DNA from: a virus
DNA: 31,638 bases
IMG/VR virus record: IMGVR_UViG_3300046170_000259
Location: 1-31,638 of that record
Strand: one strand, 5' to 3'
Position 1 is the stretch's first letter, and every line of letters begins with the position of its first letter. The notes under the pieces were generated by a model. That model saw only the letters and a list, made by a program, of their open reading frames with translations. It was not told the DNA's origin and did no database searches. A program made the translations under genes and the position numbers. Below are positions 20,345 through 28,126 of the stretch, piece by piece.

Positions 20345-20522
20345 GTATAAGATAATTCCACGCGGTATGATGCTTGCATTTACCGTAATGGCTTGGAACG
20401 TATGCGATTGGTTTATGAGTTTAGGCACAACCGCCACCACACAACAGACAGCGTTTGTAAGCACCATAGTCGGCGCGGCTACTGGTGCTTTTGCCGTCTG
20501 GATGTCACACGAGGGTAAGTAA
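20325..20522 (+). CDS. Small two-pass membrane protein (holin or antiholin candidate)
   Basis: The 65-residue protein starts MSKTLLEYKIIPRGMMLAFT and has two hydrophobic helices, about residues 15-33 (MMLAFTVMAWNVCDWFMSL) and 43-60 (AFVSTIVGAATGAFAVWM), with a short polar loop. The topology fits a class II holin. It overlaps the endolysin by 20 bases and is followed without gap by a second holin-type gene; one of the two may inhibit the other. Confidence 0.75.
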   Translation: MSKTLLEYKIIPRGMMLAFTVMAWNVCDWFMSLGTTATTQQTAFVSTIVGAATGAFAVWMSHEGK

Positions 20523-20918
20523 ATGTTGCAAGCACTAATCGGCCCAGCCACAGAAATTATCGGCAAGTTTGTTGAGGATAAAGACCAGAAGAACAAGCTG
20601 GCTCACGAAATAGCTACAATGGCTGAACGCCATGCTCAGGAGCTTGCCAAAGGGCAGCTAGAGATAAACAAGGCAGAGGCATCACATCGTAGCATTTTTG
20701 TGGCAGGATGGCGGCCTTTCGTGGGCTGGACTTGCGGGGTTGCTTTGGCTTGGCACTTTGTCCTGGCACCGCTCATCATCTTCGGCAGTGCCTATGCCGG
20801 TGTACCGCTTCCAGAGCTACCACAGTTCGATATGAGCAGTCTGCTGACAGTGCTGATGGGTATGCTGGGTCTAGGCGGCCTAAGAAGCTTTGAGAAGGTC
20901 AAAGGACTAACCAAGTGA
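20523..20918 (+). CDS. GTA-type 3TM holin family protein
   Basis: The 131-residue product matches the GTA_holin_3TM family: a helical, charged N-terminal part (EIIGKFVEDKDQKNKLAHEI), the conserved RPFVGWTCGVALAWHFVLAP with a first membrane segment, a second hydrophobic stretch, and the C-terminal LMGMLGLGGLRSFEKVKG. Members open the inner membrane for release of phage or gene-transfer agents. It starts right after the upstream membrane protein and its stop overlaps a GTG start of the next gene. Confidence 0.87.
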   Translation: MLQALIGPATEIIGKFVEDKDQKNKLAHEIATMAERHAQELAKGQLEINKAEASHRSIFVAGWRPFVGWTCGVALAWHFVLAPLIIFGSAYAGVPLPELPQFDMSSLLTVLMGMLGLGGLRSFEKVKGLTK

Positions 20919-21085
20919 TAGAAGACCACCAGAACGAACGCGGTCACTGTCCACGCTGCGGTAACAGGCTTAGAACGGTATATGTTCACGGACACACGCA
21001 ATGCTTTGAGTGTGACCAGGTGATTGATGATTGCTGTCAGGGAGAAGTGTGTGATGCAGACGAAATCACGCAGACAAAAACGTAA
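20915..21085 (+). CDS. Small Cys-rich zinc-ribbon protein (GTG start)
   Basis: Reading from GTG 20915 (GTGA overlap with the holin stop) gives 56 residues with C12-x2-C15 (CPRC), C30-x2-C33 (CFEC) and further cysteines at 40, 41 and 46. The pattern HCPRCGNR-x11-H-x-QC-x2-C is a zinc ribbon. The gene is short and its downstream end overlaps the next gene by 32 bases in another frame. Such proteins often accompany holin genes in phages, without known role. Confidence 0.68.
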   Translation: MIEDHQNERGHCPRCGNRLRTVYVHGHTQCFECDQVIDDCCQGEVCDADEITQTKT

Positions 21086-21272
21086 GCCAAACAATAGACC
21101 AGAAGATAGCGGAGATAATTACTCTGCTTACAGCAAGGCGTTCTGGACACCGCAAAAGTTCGGTGCAGCATCTGAGGTTCGGTCTATCAGCGTGGAAGAT
21201 TACCTCAAAGAAAAACCCCAGAGGCAAGGGAAAAACCTCTGGGGTGGAGTTAGGGAGGAAACCAAGAGCTAG
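21054..21272 (+). CDS. Unknown small basic protein, last gene of the lysis unit
   Basis: The 72-residue product (MQTKSRRQKRKPNNRPEDSG, then YSAYSKAFWTPQKFGAASEV) is hydrophilic and basic. ATG 21054 has GGGAGAAG 7 bases upstream and is preferred over an in-frame ATG at 21024. The end of the coding region contains the hairpin that terminates leftward transcription, and the stop overlaps the stop of the convergent gene by 4 bases. No family is recognised. Confidence 0.62.
   Translation: MQTKSRRQKRKPNNRPEDSGDNYSAYSKAFWTPQKFGAASEVRSISVEDYLKEKPQRQGKNLWGGVREETKS
21211..21244 (-). terminator. Rho-independent terminator of the leftward tail unit
   Basis: On the minus strand CCCCAGAGG and CCTCTGGGG form a perfect 9-bp stem (21216-21224 with 21236-21244) followed by TTTTT (21215-21211). 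It lies 25 bases after the last minus gene and inside the final codons of the convergent plus gene, whose codons must therefore encode both. Confidence 0.82.
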
Positions 21273-21436
21273 GATTGCGAGTAGCTCTCTTCCCTCCTTT
21301 CTACAAAACTTAGTGCCGCACCGCAAGTATTAAAGAACGATACCTGTATTAATTTTGCACCTTCATATATCTTGACGATGTAATCATTCTCTGATGGTCT
21401 ATGCTCTATATCGTGTCTATAATTTGGCAACCACAT
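21269..21436 (-). CDS. Small unknown protein, last gene of the tail unit
   Basis: This ORF encodes 55 residues (MWLPNYRHDIEHRPSENDYI, then VKIYEGAKLIQVSFF and a Cys-containing end). TAGGAGA lies 6 bases before the ATG, a near-perfect ribosome site that strongly supports translation. It follows the upstream gene by 10 bases and stops 4 bases inside the convergent gene. No family is recognised. Confidence 0.65.
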   Translation of the reverse strand: MWLPNYRHDIEHRPSENDYIVKIYEGAKLIQVSFFNTCGAALSFVERREESYSQS

Positions 21437-21446
21437 ATCTAGTCTC

Positions 21447-21923
21447 CTAGCTGTTTGTTCCTAACCATATAAAGCCTATAAGAATTGCAGCCGCTGTCAA
21501 GCATAATGCGCCGATAACAATGCCTTCTAATATTTGCTGGCGAAGCTCCTGCTGCTTGTAAATAGCTTCTTGGCGTTCTTTGCGGATACGGCCTTCTAGC
21601 TGTATCAGGTCAGCCCAAGCTTGCGGCCCATAGCTCATATTAAGGAATTGCTTTAGCTCGGCTCGTTGCGCTTCTAGTTTTTTCTTGGCAGCGTAAACTT
21701 GCAACGCTTCTTGCTGGACGCTATCGAAACCTTTTAGCTTTTGAAACACAGACGGATTCTTGACACGCTTCTCTGCCTGGTCAACGTCAGACGCCATCTT
21801 CATCCAGCGCGATACGTCACCGATGCAGGACTCTAAGTCTCGCCCAGCAGCTATCATCTGCTTTATGCCGTTAAAGGCCGCTGTAGCCCCGCTGACGGCT
21901 GCTGTGATGGTAATAGGGTCTAT
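21447..21923 (-). CDS. Membrane-anchored helical protein with probable ATA start
   Basis: The first ATG in this frame (21857) gives 136 residues, but the frame continues upstream through DPITITAAVSGATAAFNGIK, which fits the usual 'DPI-x-A...A-F-x-x-IK-x-G' opening of this phage family. No ATG, GTG or TTG exists there; ATA at 21923 overlaps the upstream TAG as ATAG, with AAGGAAAGG 9 bases before it. With that start the protein has 158 residues: an N-terminal helical part, a long charged coiled coil (about residues 55-130) and one C-terminal membrane helix (GIVIGALCLTAAAILIGFIW). Role unknown; possibly lysis or tail related. Confidence 0.62.
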   Translation of the reverse strand: MDPITITAAVSGATAAFNGIKQMIAAGRDLESCIGDVSRWMKMASDVDQAEKRVKNPSVFQKLKGFDSVQQEALQVYAAKKKLEAQRAELKQFLNMSYGPQAWADLIQLEGRIRKERQEAIYKQQELRQQILEGIVIGALCLTAAAILIGFIWLGTNS

Positions 21924-22123
21924 GACAGCATACCTTTCCTTAGAGCTTTACACTTCCAGCTAATAGGCATCAGGCCGTGAGCCATCTCACCGATGTCACG
22001 CCCCATAGCCATAGCACGTTCTTCGCACTTAGCTTGACTAGCGTATGGGCCGCGAGTGTCGTGAAATTCAATACAATCAGTTGGGTTTGCTATCGCACAG
22101 GCCAGTACGATTGCCTTAAACAT
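21920..22123 (-). CDS. Small secreted or lipoprotein-like Cys protein
   Basis: The 67-residue product has a short hydrophobic start (MFKAIVLACAIANPTDC) resembling a signal sequence with cysteines near its end, then EFHDTRGPYASQAKCEERAM and a C-terminal WKC. The D-TRGPY...C pattern recurs in small proteins of phage lysis/tail ends, as I recall. The ATG overlaps the upstream stop (TGATG). A periplasmic role is inferred. Confidence 0.68.
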   Translation of the reverse strand: MFKAIVLACAIANPTDCIEFHDTRGPYASQAKCEERAMAMGRDIGEMAHGLMPISWKCKALRKGMLS

Positions 22124-22350
22124 CAGCCGTTTCGGCTGAGTACCTTATCGAGCTTATCCTCGACTCGGTGCAAAGCGTCCATTACGTTACGCATATCGGA
22201 GCGCACATCTTCCTTTGTGGCGTACTCTTCCCGCGTCTTGTTCAGCAAGATGTTGATGCGCTTTTGCTCTTTGTTAGTCTCGCTCATCCACCACGCTCCA
22301 GCCGCAGCGATGAGGCCAAGCAACATATCTATCAAGCTGGTCATTTGCAT
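22123..22350 (-). CDS. Small protein with N-terminal membrane helix and coiled coil
   Basis: The 75-residue product has one membrane segment (about residues 5-21, SLIDMLLGLIAAAGAWW) followed by a charged coiled coil (ATKEDVRSDMRNVMDALHRV). This inner-membrane-anchored rod layout resembles i-spanins, and the next gene encodes a secreted-type protein, but no spanin signature is clear. GGAG lies 7 bases before the ATG. Confidence 0.66.
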   Translation of the reverse strand: MQMTSLIDMLLGLIAAAGAWWMSETNKEQKRINILLNKTREEYATKEDVRSDMRNVMDALHRVEDKLDKVLSRNG

Positions 22351-22353
22351 TAT

Positions 22354-22569
22354 TTACTCCGTGTCGTCTTCTTTATTGACAGACGCAATAAGCGCATTGG
22401 TCATAGCATTTAACGCTGCCTGTATTTGGTCAGCGTCAAACTTTAGCTTGGCTTGTTTTGTTTGTAAGTCACGGATTTGCGCGATGAAGTATTTGCTGTC
22501 GTCAGCTAGTGCCGCCTCGTCATATTCCTTGCCTTCGATGGTGACTACGTTTGATGCTGCTTCACTCAT
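22354..22569 (-). CDS. Small conserved-type tail-region protein
   Basis: The 71-residue product reads NVVTIEGKEYDEAALADDSK, then YFIAQIRDLQTKQAKLKFDA and a helical end. A small beta hairpin followed by a coiled coil is the common form of a short phage family found next to tail-fibre genes. It is coupled to the upstream gene by an ATGA overlap. It might assist fibre folding or assembly; this is position-based. Confidence 0.7.
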   Translation of the reverse strand: MSEAASNVVTIEGKEYDEAALADDSKYFIAQIRDLQTKQAKLKFDADQIQAALNAMTNALIASVNKEDDTE

Positions 22570-22808
22570 GCTGTGTATGCCTTCCCTGCGGTAATCGCCG
22601 CATTAGCCGCAGTCATATCTTCACCAGTCCAAAAGTCTTTGGCAACCATAATCTCAAGATGCTCAACATTCCTGTTTACACAGTCCTGCTTATCTGCGGC
22701 ATCATTGTCTGCCATAGCTGTTCCAGCAATAATAGCATTGATGAGGTCAACGCTGTGACCCATCGCTGTATAATGCTGTGCGATTTGTTCTGCTGTTAGT
22801 TCGTCCAT
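22566..22808 (-). CDS. Small protein following the tail fibre
   Basis: The 80-residue product contains ELTAEQIAQHYTAMGHSVDL, KQDCVNRNVEHLEIMVAKDF and WTGEDMTAANAAITAGKAY. This small phage family is often encoded directly after a fibre gene. It starts at the fibre stop with GGAGG 6 bases upstream, so fibre and small protein are made together. A chaperone or fibre-tip role is possible; it is not established. Confidence 0.72.
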   Translation of the reverse strand: MDELTAEQIAQHYTAMGHSVDLINAIIAGTAMADNDAADKQDCVNRNVEHLEIMVAKDFWTGEDMTAANAAITAGKAYTA

Positions 22809-24821
22809 TTAAGCCTCCAGTGCTTCTATTCTTGCTGTTAATGCTGTGATTGTTGCTTGCTGTTCTTGTATGGCTGCCACGAGTAGCGGCACCAGTTTTG
22901 CTTGGTCAATTCCTTGATATTTAGGATTGCCATCGTCATCAACTTCGTTATGACTGCCAGTTACTGCTTCTGGCACAACAGTCTGCGCTTCATGTGCAAG
23001 GAAGCCGTCTAGCGTCACACTTGGATTTGCGATGAAGTTAAAGCGTTTAGGGTTGAGTTGTTTTAATCGGGCTGTGGCTCCGGTCAAATCAACCACATTC
23101 TCTTTTAGCCTGTGGTCACTAGAGGTGTTATAAGATATTGAGGTGCCACCAGAGGCAAAAATCGAACCGATTTGGGTGCCAGCTTCAGAAAAGTTAACTC
23201 TAGTTGAGTTGCCGGTGCCAGACGGTGCATTGTTGTCAGCGTAATAGCTAGAGTTTGCAAAGGCCCAATAATTCTGGTCAGAAGCCCTTTTAGGACCATT
23301 GACAACCGTATAGCTACCATCATTGACAATTCTAGGAGCACCAACCCCATCTGCTATCACGATGTTGTTGTTGCCTGTGCGGATGTCTAGGCCATTTTGA
23401 TTGCCGTTGAACCGACCAAGAATGGTGTTGTAGTTGCCGGTTGTCATTAGACTTCCTGAACTAACGCCTATGGCTGTGTTGTAGGATGCGATGGTGTTGT
23501 TTGCAAGTGCATTTTGACCAATCGCAACATTGGCACCCCCTGTTGTGTTGTAATAAAGCGCATCCTTACCAACTGCCGTGTTGCTGCCTGCGGTTGTATT
23601 AAACCTTAAAGCTGAATAACCTATAGCTACGTTATCTACGCCGCTTGTATTTGCATACCCCGCTGTGTAACCCATAGCAACATTTCTAGCTCCTGTGTTG
23701 CTGTAAAGGGCGTAGTTTCCAACAGCAGTGTTGTCGCTTTGAGTAGTAACTGAATAAAGTGATTGAAAACCAAGGGCTACGTTGTGGGTTCCGGTGGTGT
23801 TGTTTTCTAGGGAAGACTCTCCTACAGCAACATTATAATTACCGGAGGTATTGTCATATAAAGCAGAGTTGCCAAGTGCGGTATTGCTTGAGCCGGAAGA
23901 ATTAAATGCTAGAGTATAACCACCTATAGCAGTATTACCCCCGCCGGTTGTGTTAGTGGTCAATGCAATGTAGCCCACTGCTGTGTTGTTGGATGCGGTG
24001 GTGTTTGCCCTCAATGCACTAGAGCCGTAAGCAGTATTGCTGCTGCCTGTTGTATTGGCTTGCATTGCTTCATTACCAGTAGATGTATTATTATCTCCAT
24101 CAGTATTATAAAACAAAGAGTTAACGCCAATAGCGATATTGTAATTACCAGTAGTGTTTGACCTTAAAGATTTACGCCCTAGTGCTACTAATTGAGTGCC
24201 GGTAGTATTAGTATAAGCCGCCTCATAACCCACAGCCGTGTTGTTGTTTGCGGTGGTGTTGTTGTCTAAAGAGCCTAGACCTACAGCTACATTAAAACTT
24301 CCAGTAGTGTTTGCTGGTAAGGACTGGTCGCCAATGGCCGTGTTAGATGCGCCTGTAGTGTTTGCGCCAAGTGCATAATATCCTACGCCGGTATTGTTGC
24401 TTGCTGTGTTTGCATACAAACTGTAAGCACCAATAGATGTGTTTTGAGAACCTGTACTATTAGTTACTGCGTTAAACAAACCAACAGAAGTATTGTTACC
24501 ACCTGTGGTATTACCCTTACCAGCCTGTCCTCCAATAGAAGTGTTACCAGCACCTGTGGTGTTTGCAGTCAAAGCCTCAGAACCAACAGCTACATTAAAA
24601 TTTCCAGACAAGCTACCATCATCAAGCGCATCACCACCCAACGCCACATTGCCTGTGCCAGCAAGATATGCGCCGGTTACAAAGTCCTTCTGATGGCTCA
24701 TCAACTCGCGGATAGCGTTGTTCACGCCGCTAGGAAGCATACCCTCGGCAACGGAAATACCGCCAACGTCAAGGTTGTTGGCAGCGGTGCTGTCGTATTG
24801 GTACAGATTGTCTTTAGCCAT
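22809..24821 (-). CDS. Tail fibre with YadA-like repeats and S74 autochaperone
   Basis: The 670-residue fibre has an N-terminal attachment part (about residues 1-50, VAEGMLPSGVNNAIRELMSH), then about 22 repeats of 17 residues on the pattern NTTG-x-x-NTA-x-G-x-x-AL-x-x (about residues 55-470), a linker, and a C-terminal intramolecular chaperone (from S568: SDHRLKEN, NPKRFNFI, DGFLAHE) ending in a trimeric coiled coil. The repeats resemble the beta-roll of YadA-type adhesins. S74 domains cut themselves off after helping trimer folding; the catalytic Ser and Lys are present. It starts one base inside the stop of the paralogous fibre gene. Confidence 0.9.
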   Translation of the reverse strand: MAKDNLYQYDSTAANNLDVGGISVAEGMLPSGVNNAIRELMSHQKDFVTGAYLAGTGNVALGGDALDDGSLSGNFNVAVGSEALTANTTGAGNTSIGGQAGKGNTTGGNNTSVGLFNAVTNSTGSQNTSIGAYSLYANTASNNTGVGYYALGANTTGASNTAIGDQSLPANTTGSFNVAVGLGSLDNNTTANNNTAVGYEAAYTNTTGTQLVALGRKSLRSNTTGNYNIAIGVNSLFYNTDGDNNTSTGNEAMQANTTGSSNTAYGSSALRANTTASNNTAVGYIALTTNTTGGGNTAIGGYTLAFNSSGSSNTALGNSALYDNTSGNYNVAVGESSLENNTTGTHNVALGFQSLYSVTTQSDNTAVGNYALYSNTGARNVAMGYTAGYANTSGVDNVAIGYSALRFNTTAGSNTAVGKDALYYNTTGGANVAIGQNALANNTIASYNTAIGVSSGSLMTTGNYNTILGRFNGNQNGLDIRTGNNNIVIADGVGAPRIVNDGSYTVVNGPKRASDQNYWAFANSSYYADNNAPSGTGNSTRVNFSEAGTQIGSIFASGGTSISYNTSSDHRLKENVVDLTGATARLKQLNPKRFNFIANPSVTLDGFLAHEAQTVVPEAVTGSHNEVDDDGNPKYQGIDQAKLVPLLVAAIQEQQATITALTARIEALEA

Positions 24822-26341
24822 TAGTTAGCCTCCAGTGCGGTAATACGCGCCTCTAGTTCTTGTATAGTCTTAACGAGCAACGGCACCAGCTTAGACTGGT
24901 CGATGCCTTGGAAATCCGGCACAGACCGTGTACCCATAACCGCTGGAATTGCCTCTGTAAGCACGTTACCTTCGTCATCATAGGTAGCTTCGACTGCTGG
25001 TGTGACCTCGTATTCCTCGTCCATCATTGCGTCTTTAGTGCCGCTGATAGCCTCTGGAACAATGTCCTGAACTTCGTGTGCTAGGAAACCATCGACTGTG
25101 GTATCTGCGTCAGCGATAAAGTTAAAGCGAACAGGGTTGAGTTGCTTGAGGCGTGTGGTTGCATCCCAAGTTGCTGTTACGTTTTCTTTGAGGCGGTAGT
25201 CAGATGTCGTATTGTAGGATGTTGATGAACCGTTTGTTGTGATTGACCCTCTTAGTCCTTGACTTGTGCTGTCAGCAAACCACATTTGATAACGAGTGCC
25301 ACTATCTCCTCTATTCCAACACGCTATAACTTCAGAAGATGCACCACTTGAGAAAACAGCAAGTCCTTTGATGCCATCTATTTGAGCAGCCATAGAACCA
25401 CTCCATTCGTGTGCAGTAGAACCTACCAATAAACTACCGGTGCCGCTGGTGATACGCATACGTTCTGTGTCTGATGTTCCAGTGTGAAACTGAAGTGCGT
25501 CACTTGAACTTGCACAAATGATTGAGGCTCTTTTATTGTTGCTTCCGTCCTCCCAGCCAATCCTTGCTGAGTCACCGTTGCCTTGAGCCATCGTCAGGCC
25601 AAACTGTGGGGTTGTGTGTCCAATGCCCAAATTCCCTGCCGGAGTCAGTAGCATTTTGTTTTGACCAGACAGTGATGGATAGCCGTCTGATTTATACGCA
25701 AAACTTAATGAATTTTCAGTAACTCCACCGCCATCATCATAGCCAACAGCCCAGTTTCCTGCGGTTTGGCCTTGACTAAATACCATCTTGCTGTCGCCTG
25801 CGGAATGAGTTTCCAGAGTTAATTGAGCGTCGTCTGAAGCACCTTGGTCAATGTGGACTATGCTTTGCGGCGAACTCGTCCCAATGCCCACGTTGCCGCT
25901 AATAAATTCAAATTGAGAAGAAGCAAACTGCATTGGTATGTTTGCTGAACGTGCATCATTTAGTGCAGACAAACGCAAAGTGCTACTAGCGTTTTCAACT
26001 TCAAAGTTTAAATTTGTACCAGCTTTAACGTGAAGTTTAGTGTTTGCCGCAACTGTACCTGTACCAATGCCCACGTTGCCGCTGCTGTCCAGCGTCATCG
26101 CAGTGCTTGTAGCGTTATCGTCAATGCCTTGTGAGGTAAATGCACCTGTAACAGTCAAGCTATCAGCGGAAGGACTTTCCAGCGCAACCGCGCCGGTAGA
26201 CACGTCCTTTAGGTCGGCCATAACCTCGCGGATGGCGTTGTTAATGCCAGCCGGTGAACAGCCCTCGGAGATGTCGATGGACTGGATATCGGTGTTGCTG
26301 CTGTTCGTAGCCGAATAATCGCGGATACTGTTCTTTGCCAT
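24821..26341 (-). CDS. Tail fibre with S74 autochaperone (second fibre)
   Basis: The 506-residue protein shares its start with the neighbouring fibre (ISEGCSPAGINNAIREVMAD) and its C-terminal S74 domain (S380 in SDYRLKEN, NPVRFNFI, DGFLAHEV), but its middle is different: repeated SGNVGIGT-type segments (DSSGNVGIGTGTVAA, SGNVGIGTSSPQS, AGNLGIGHTTPQ) and mixed beta sequence. It is probably a second receptor-binding or branch fibre made by duplication. The S74 domain carries an extra acidic insertion (about residues 435-475). GGAG precedes the ATG. Confidence 0.9.
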   Translation of the reverse strand: MAKNSIRDYSATNSSNTDIQSIDISEGCSPAGINNAIREVMADLKDVSTGAVALESPSADSLTVTGAFTSQGIDDNATSTAMTLDSSGNVGIGTGTVAANTKLHVKAGTNLNFEVENASSTLRLSALNDARSANIPMQFASSQFEFISGNVGIGTSSPQSIVHIDQGASDDAQLTLETHSAGDSKMVFSQGQTAGNWAVGYDDGGGVTENSLSFAYKSDGYPSLSGQNKMLLTPAGNLGIGHTTPQFGLTMAQGNGDSARIGWEDGSNNKRASIICASSSDALQFHTGTSDTERMRITSGTGSLLVGSTAHEWSGSMAAQIDGIKGLAVFSSGASSEVIACWNRGDSGTRYQMWFADSTSQGLRGSITTNGSSTSYNTTSDYRLKENVTATWDATTRLKQLNPVRFNFIADADTTVDGFLAHEVQDIVPEAISGTKDAMMDEEYEVTPAVEATYDDEGNVLTEAIPAVMGTRSVPDFQGIDQSKLVPLLVKTIQELEARITALEAN

Positions 26342-26383
26342 TATTTTCTCCTGAAGGCGTATGCCTTATTTATACCATGTATA

Positions 26384-28126
26384 CTATTCGCCTGCTAGTA
26401 GACCGCCTGTTATGCCAGTAATCGCTGGTGCTGACGCTAACGCCCTAGACAAATAACCAGGCGTGGCAAGTATCTCTCTTGCTGTGGCGGCACCAGGGGT
26501 GCCTGTTCTGTATATAGAAGCCAAACCAGCTAAAGCAGGAACGGACTGTGTACCAGCGGCAACCAAACCGCCACCAGTGAGAAGTTTAGGCATAGTCAAT
26601 AGACCTGCTGTTCCTTCTTGTGGTGGAACTGAGCCTATAAGACGCTGACCAGCAGTTTGTGCGCCGGTATACATAGGCGAACTCATATAACCTGGCATCT
26701 TTGATTCCAACGCAGAAATAGCCTGCTCTGGAGTAAATGCGCCTCTAGCACGACCCTTTTTAGCTGCGGCCTTCATAGCAAACATATTTCTGTAGGCTTT
26801 TCTTGCATTAATTAGGTCTTTATTTCCACGATTTTGTGTGACCAATATATCTTCTAGCTGCTCCTTAACTCTGCGAAGAACCTGCTTCACCTCGTTAGAA
26901 TACTCAGCCTTCTTATATGATTTTCCTAACTCGCGTAACGCTGCTTGAGCTTTTTGCCCTGTCATAGTGCCGTCTGAAATACGCTCAATTACCTCTTCAT
27001 TTAACACCTTGCGAAGAGCCTTTATATCTCTTGGCAACAGTTCAACACTTCCTAGAGATACTGGATTTAGAGCCTGTTGCATCAAATCTTCTACAGGCTT
27101 CGTGTTAGGAAGGTTAGCCTTTGCGACAGCCTCTCCGAATGTCTGAGATATTTTATCTTCAGCAAACTTAGCAGATTCAGCAACGTCAAGTTTTTTAGGT
27201 ATTTTTACACCGATGGGGTTAACTGCTTCCTGTATAAAATTCTTGCTAAATCCTTCAAACGCCTTTCTTTGCGCTCTAGGAATGCCAGCAATATCTCCAA
27301 TCAATGTCTTGCCTAAAAGGTTTTCTGTGTAAGCTACAGTCCCACCAAGCTGCTGACCAACAGTCAATGGTACGCCTTCATCAATCAAATCAAGAGCCTC
27401 TTTAGTATTTGACGATGGCATTAAACGGCCAGTCGGCAAGAATTGACCGGCTGTGCCTAAACCAAGACCCAAAACGCCACTAACTGTAGCTGCTTGGCCT
27501 CGTTCTTTTAATCCACCTTCTGCGCCCATACCGCCAGCAATAGCACTCTCAGTTCCGGCCAAAAGTGCTTGTGACAAGCGAGGAGCAGCTTGACCGGCTT
27601 TTGTCGCGGCAAGTTTTAACCCAGAGGCAATGCCTGTAGGTAGTGAACCAGCAATCTCTGATGCAATCGCTGTCTTTGGGTACTCCTTCTTAAACTGCTC
27701 TCTCTGTCCTCTGAACTTTGCCATAGTATCCTGTGCTGCTGGCATAAAATCACCACCAGTAAGGACTGACTGAACACCACTTAAACCACCAAGTAATTCA
27801 TCAGCACTGCCTAATGTAAGGCCGGACACAAACTCACGAGCAATACCAGGCGCGACTTTTTGTGCAGCGGCGGTCTGCTTTGCTGGTACGGCAAGGCCAA
27901 GTGCAGCCATACGCTCACGAGCCATAGACGCAGGTGTAGGGGCATCAGTTTCAGCATCAGCCGCAACGTAATCTATCTCTGCTTTTACAGGCTTTTTATT
28001 TTTAGCGGCAGATAAAGATTGTCTACGCTTTATCTCTTTTGCAAGAGTTGTAGCAGCCTCAACATCCCCAGCTTTATGAGCATTCATAAAAGCGGATTTA
28101 AGTCTTTCCATTGATGCTTCTGTCAT
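26384..28126 (-). CDS. Large virion/ejection-type protein with Gly/Ala-rich hydrophobic segments
   Basis: The 580-residue protein has a charged helical start (MTEASMERLKSAFMNAHKAG), a long stretch of Gly/Ala-rich, weakly hydrophobic sequence (about residues 95-240, for example GVLGLGLGTAGQFLPTG), a charged helical middle (about 290-460) and a Gly-rich hydrophobic end (LLTGGGLVAAGTQSVPALAG). Internal virion proteins that leave the capsid and cross the cell envelope have this composition. The ATGA overlap with the preceding ejection-type gene supports a shared role. No enzymatic motif is seen. Confidence 0.75.
   Translation of the reverse strand: MTEASMERLKSAFMNAHKAGDVEAATTLAKEIKRRQSLSAAKNKKPVKAEIDYVAADAETDAPTPASMARERMAALGLAVPAKQTAAAQKVAPGIAREFVSGLTLGSADELLGGLSGVQSVLTGGDFMPAAQDTMAKFRGQREQFKKEYPKTAIASEIAGSLPTGIASGLKLAATKAGQAAPRLSQALLAGTESAIAGGMGAEGGLKERGQAATVSGVLGLGLGTAGQFLPTGRLMPSSNTKEALDLIDEGVPLTVGQQLGGTVAYTENLLGKTLIGDIAGIPRAQRKAFEGFSKNFIQEAVNPIGVKIPKKLDVAESAKFAEDKISQTFGEAVAKANLPNTKPVEDLMQQALNPVSLGSVELLPRDIKALRKVLNEEVIERISDGTMTGQKAQAALRELGKSYKKAEYSNEVKQVLRRVKEQLEDILVTQNRGNKDLINARKAYRNMFAMKAAAKKGRARGAFTPEQAISALESKMPGYMSSPMYTGAQTAGQRLIGSVPPQEGTAGLLTMPKLLTGGGLVAAGTQSVPALAGLASIYRTGTPGAATAREILATPGYLSRALASAPAITGITGGLLAGE

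Noticed and set aside
22860-24700. CRISPR-like repeat array
   Set aside because: The repetition is at protein level (17-residue fibre repeats), DNA units vary and there are no unique spacers or cas genes.
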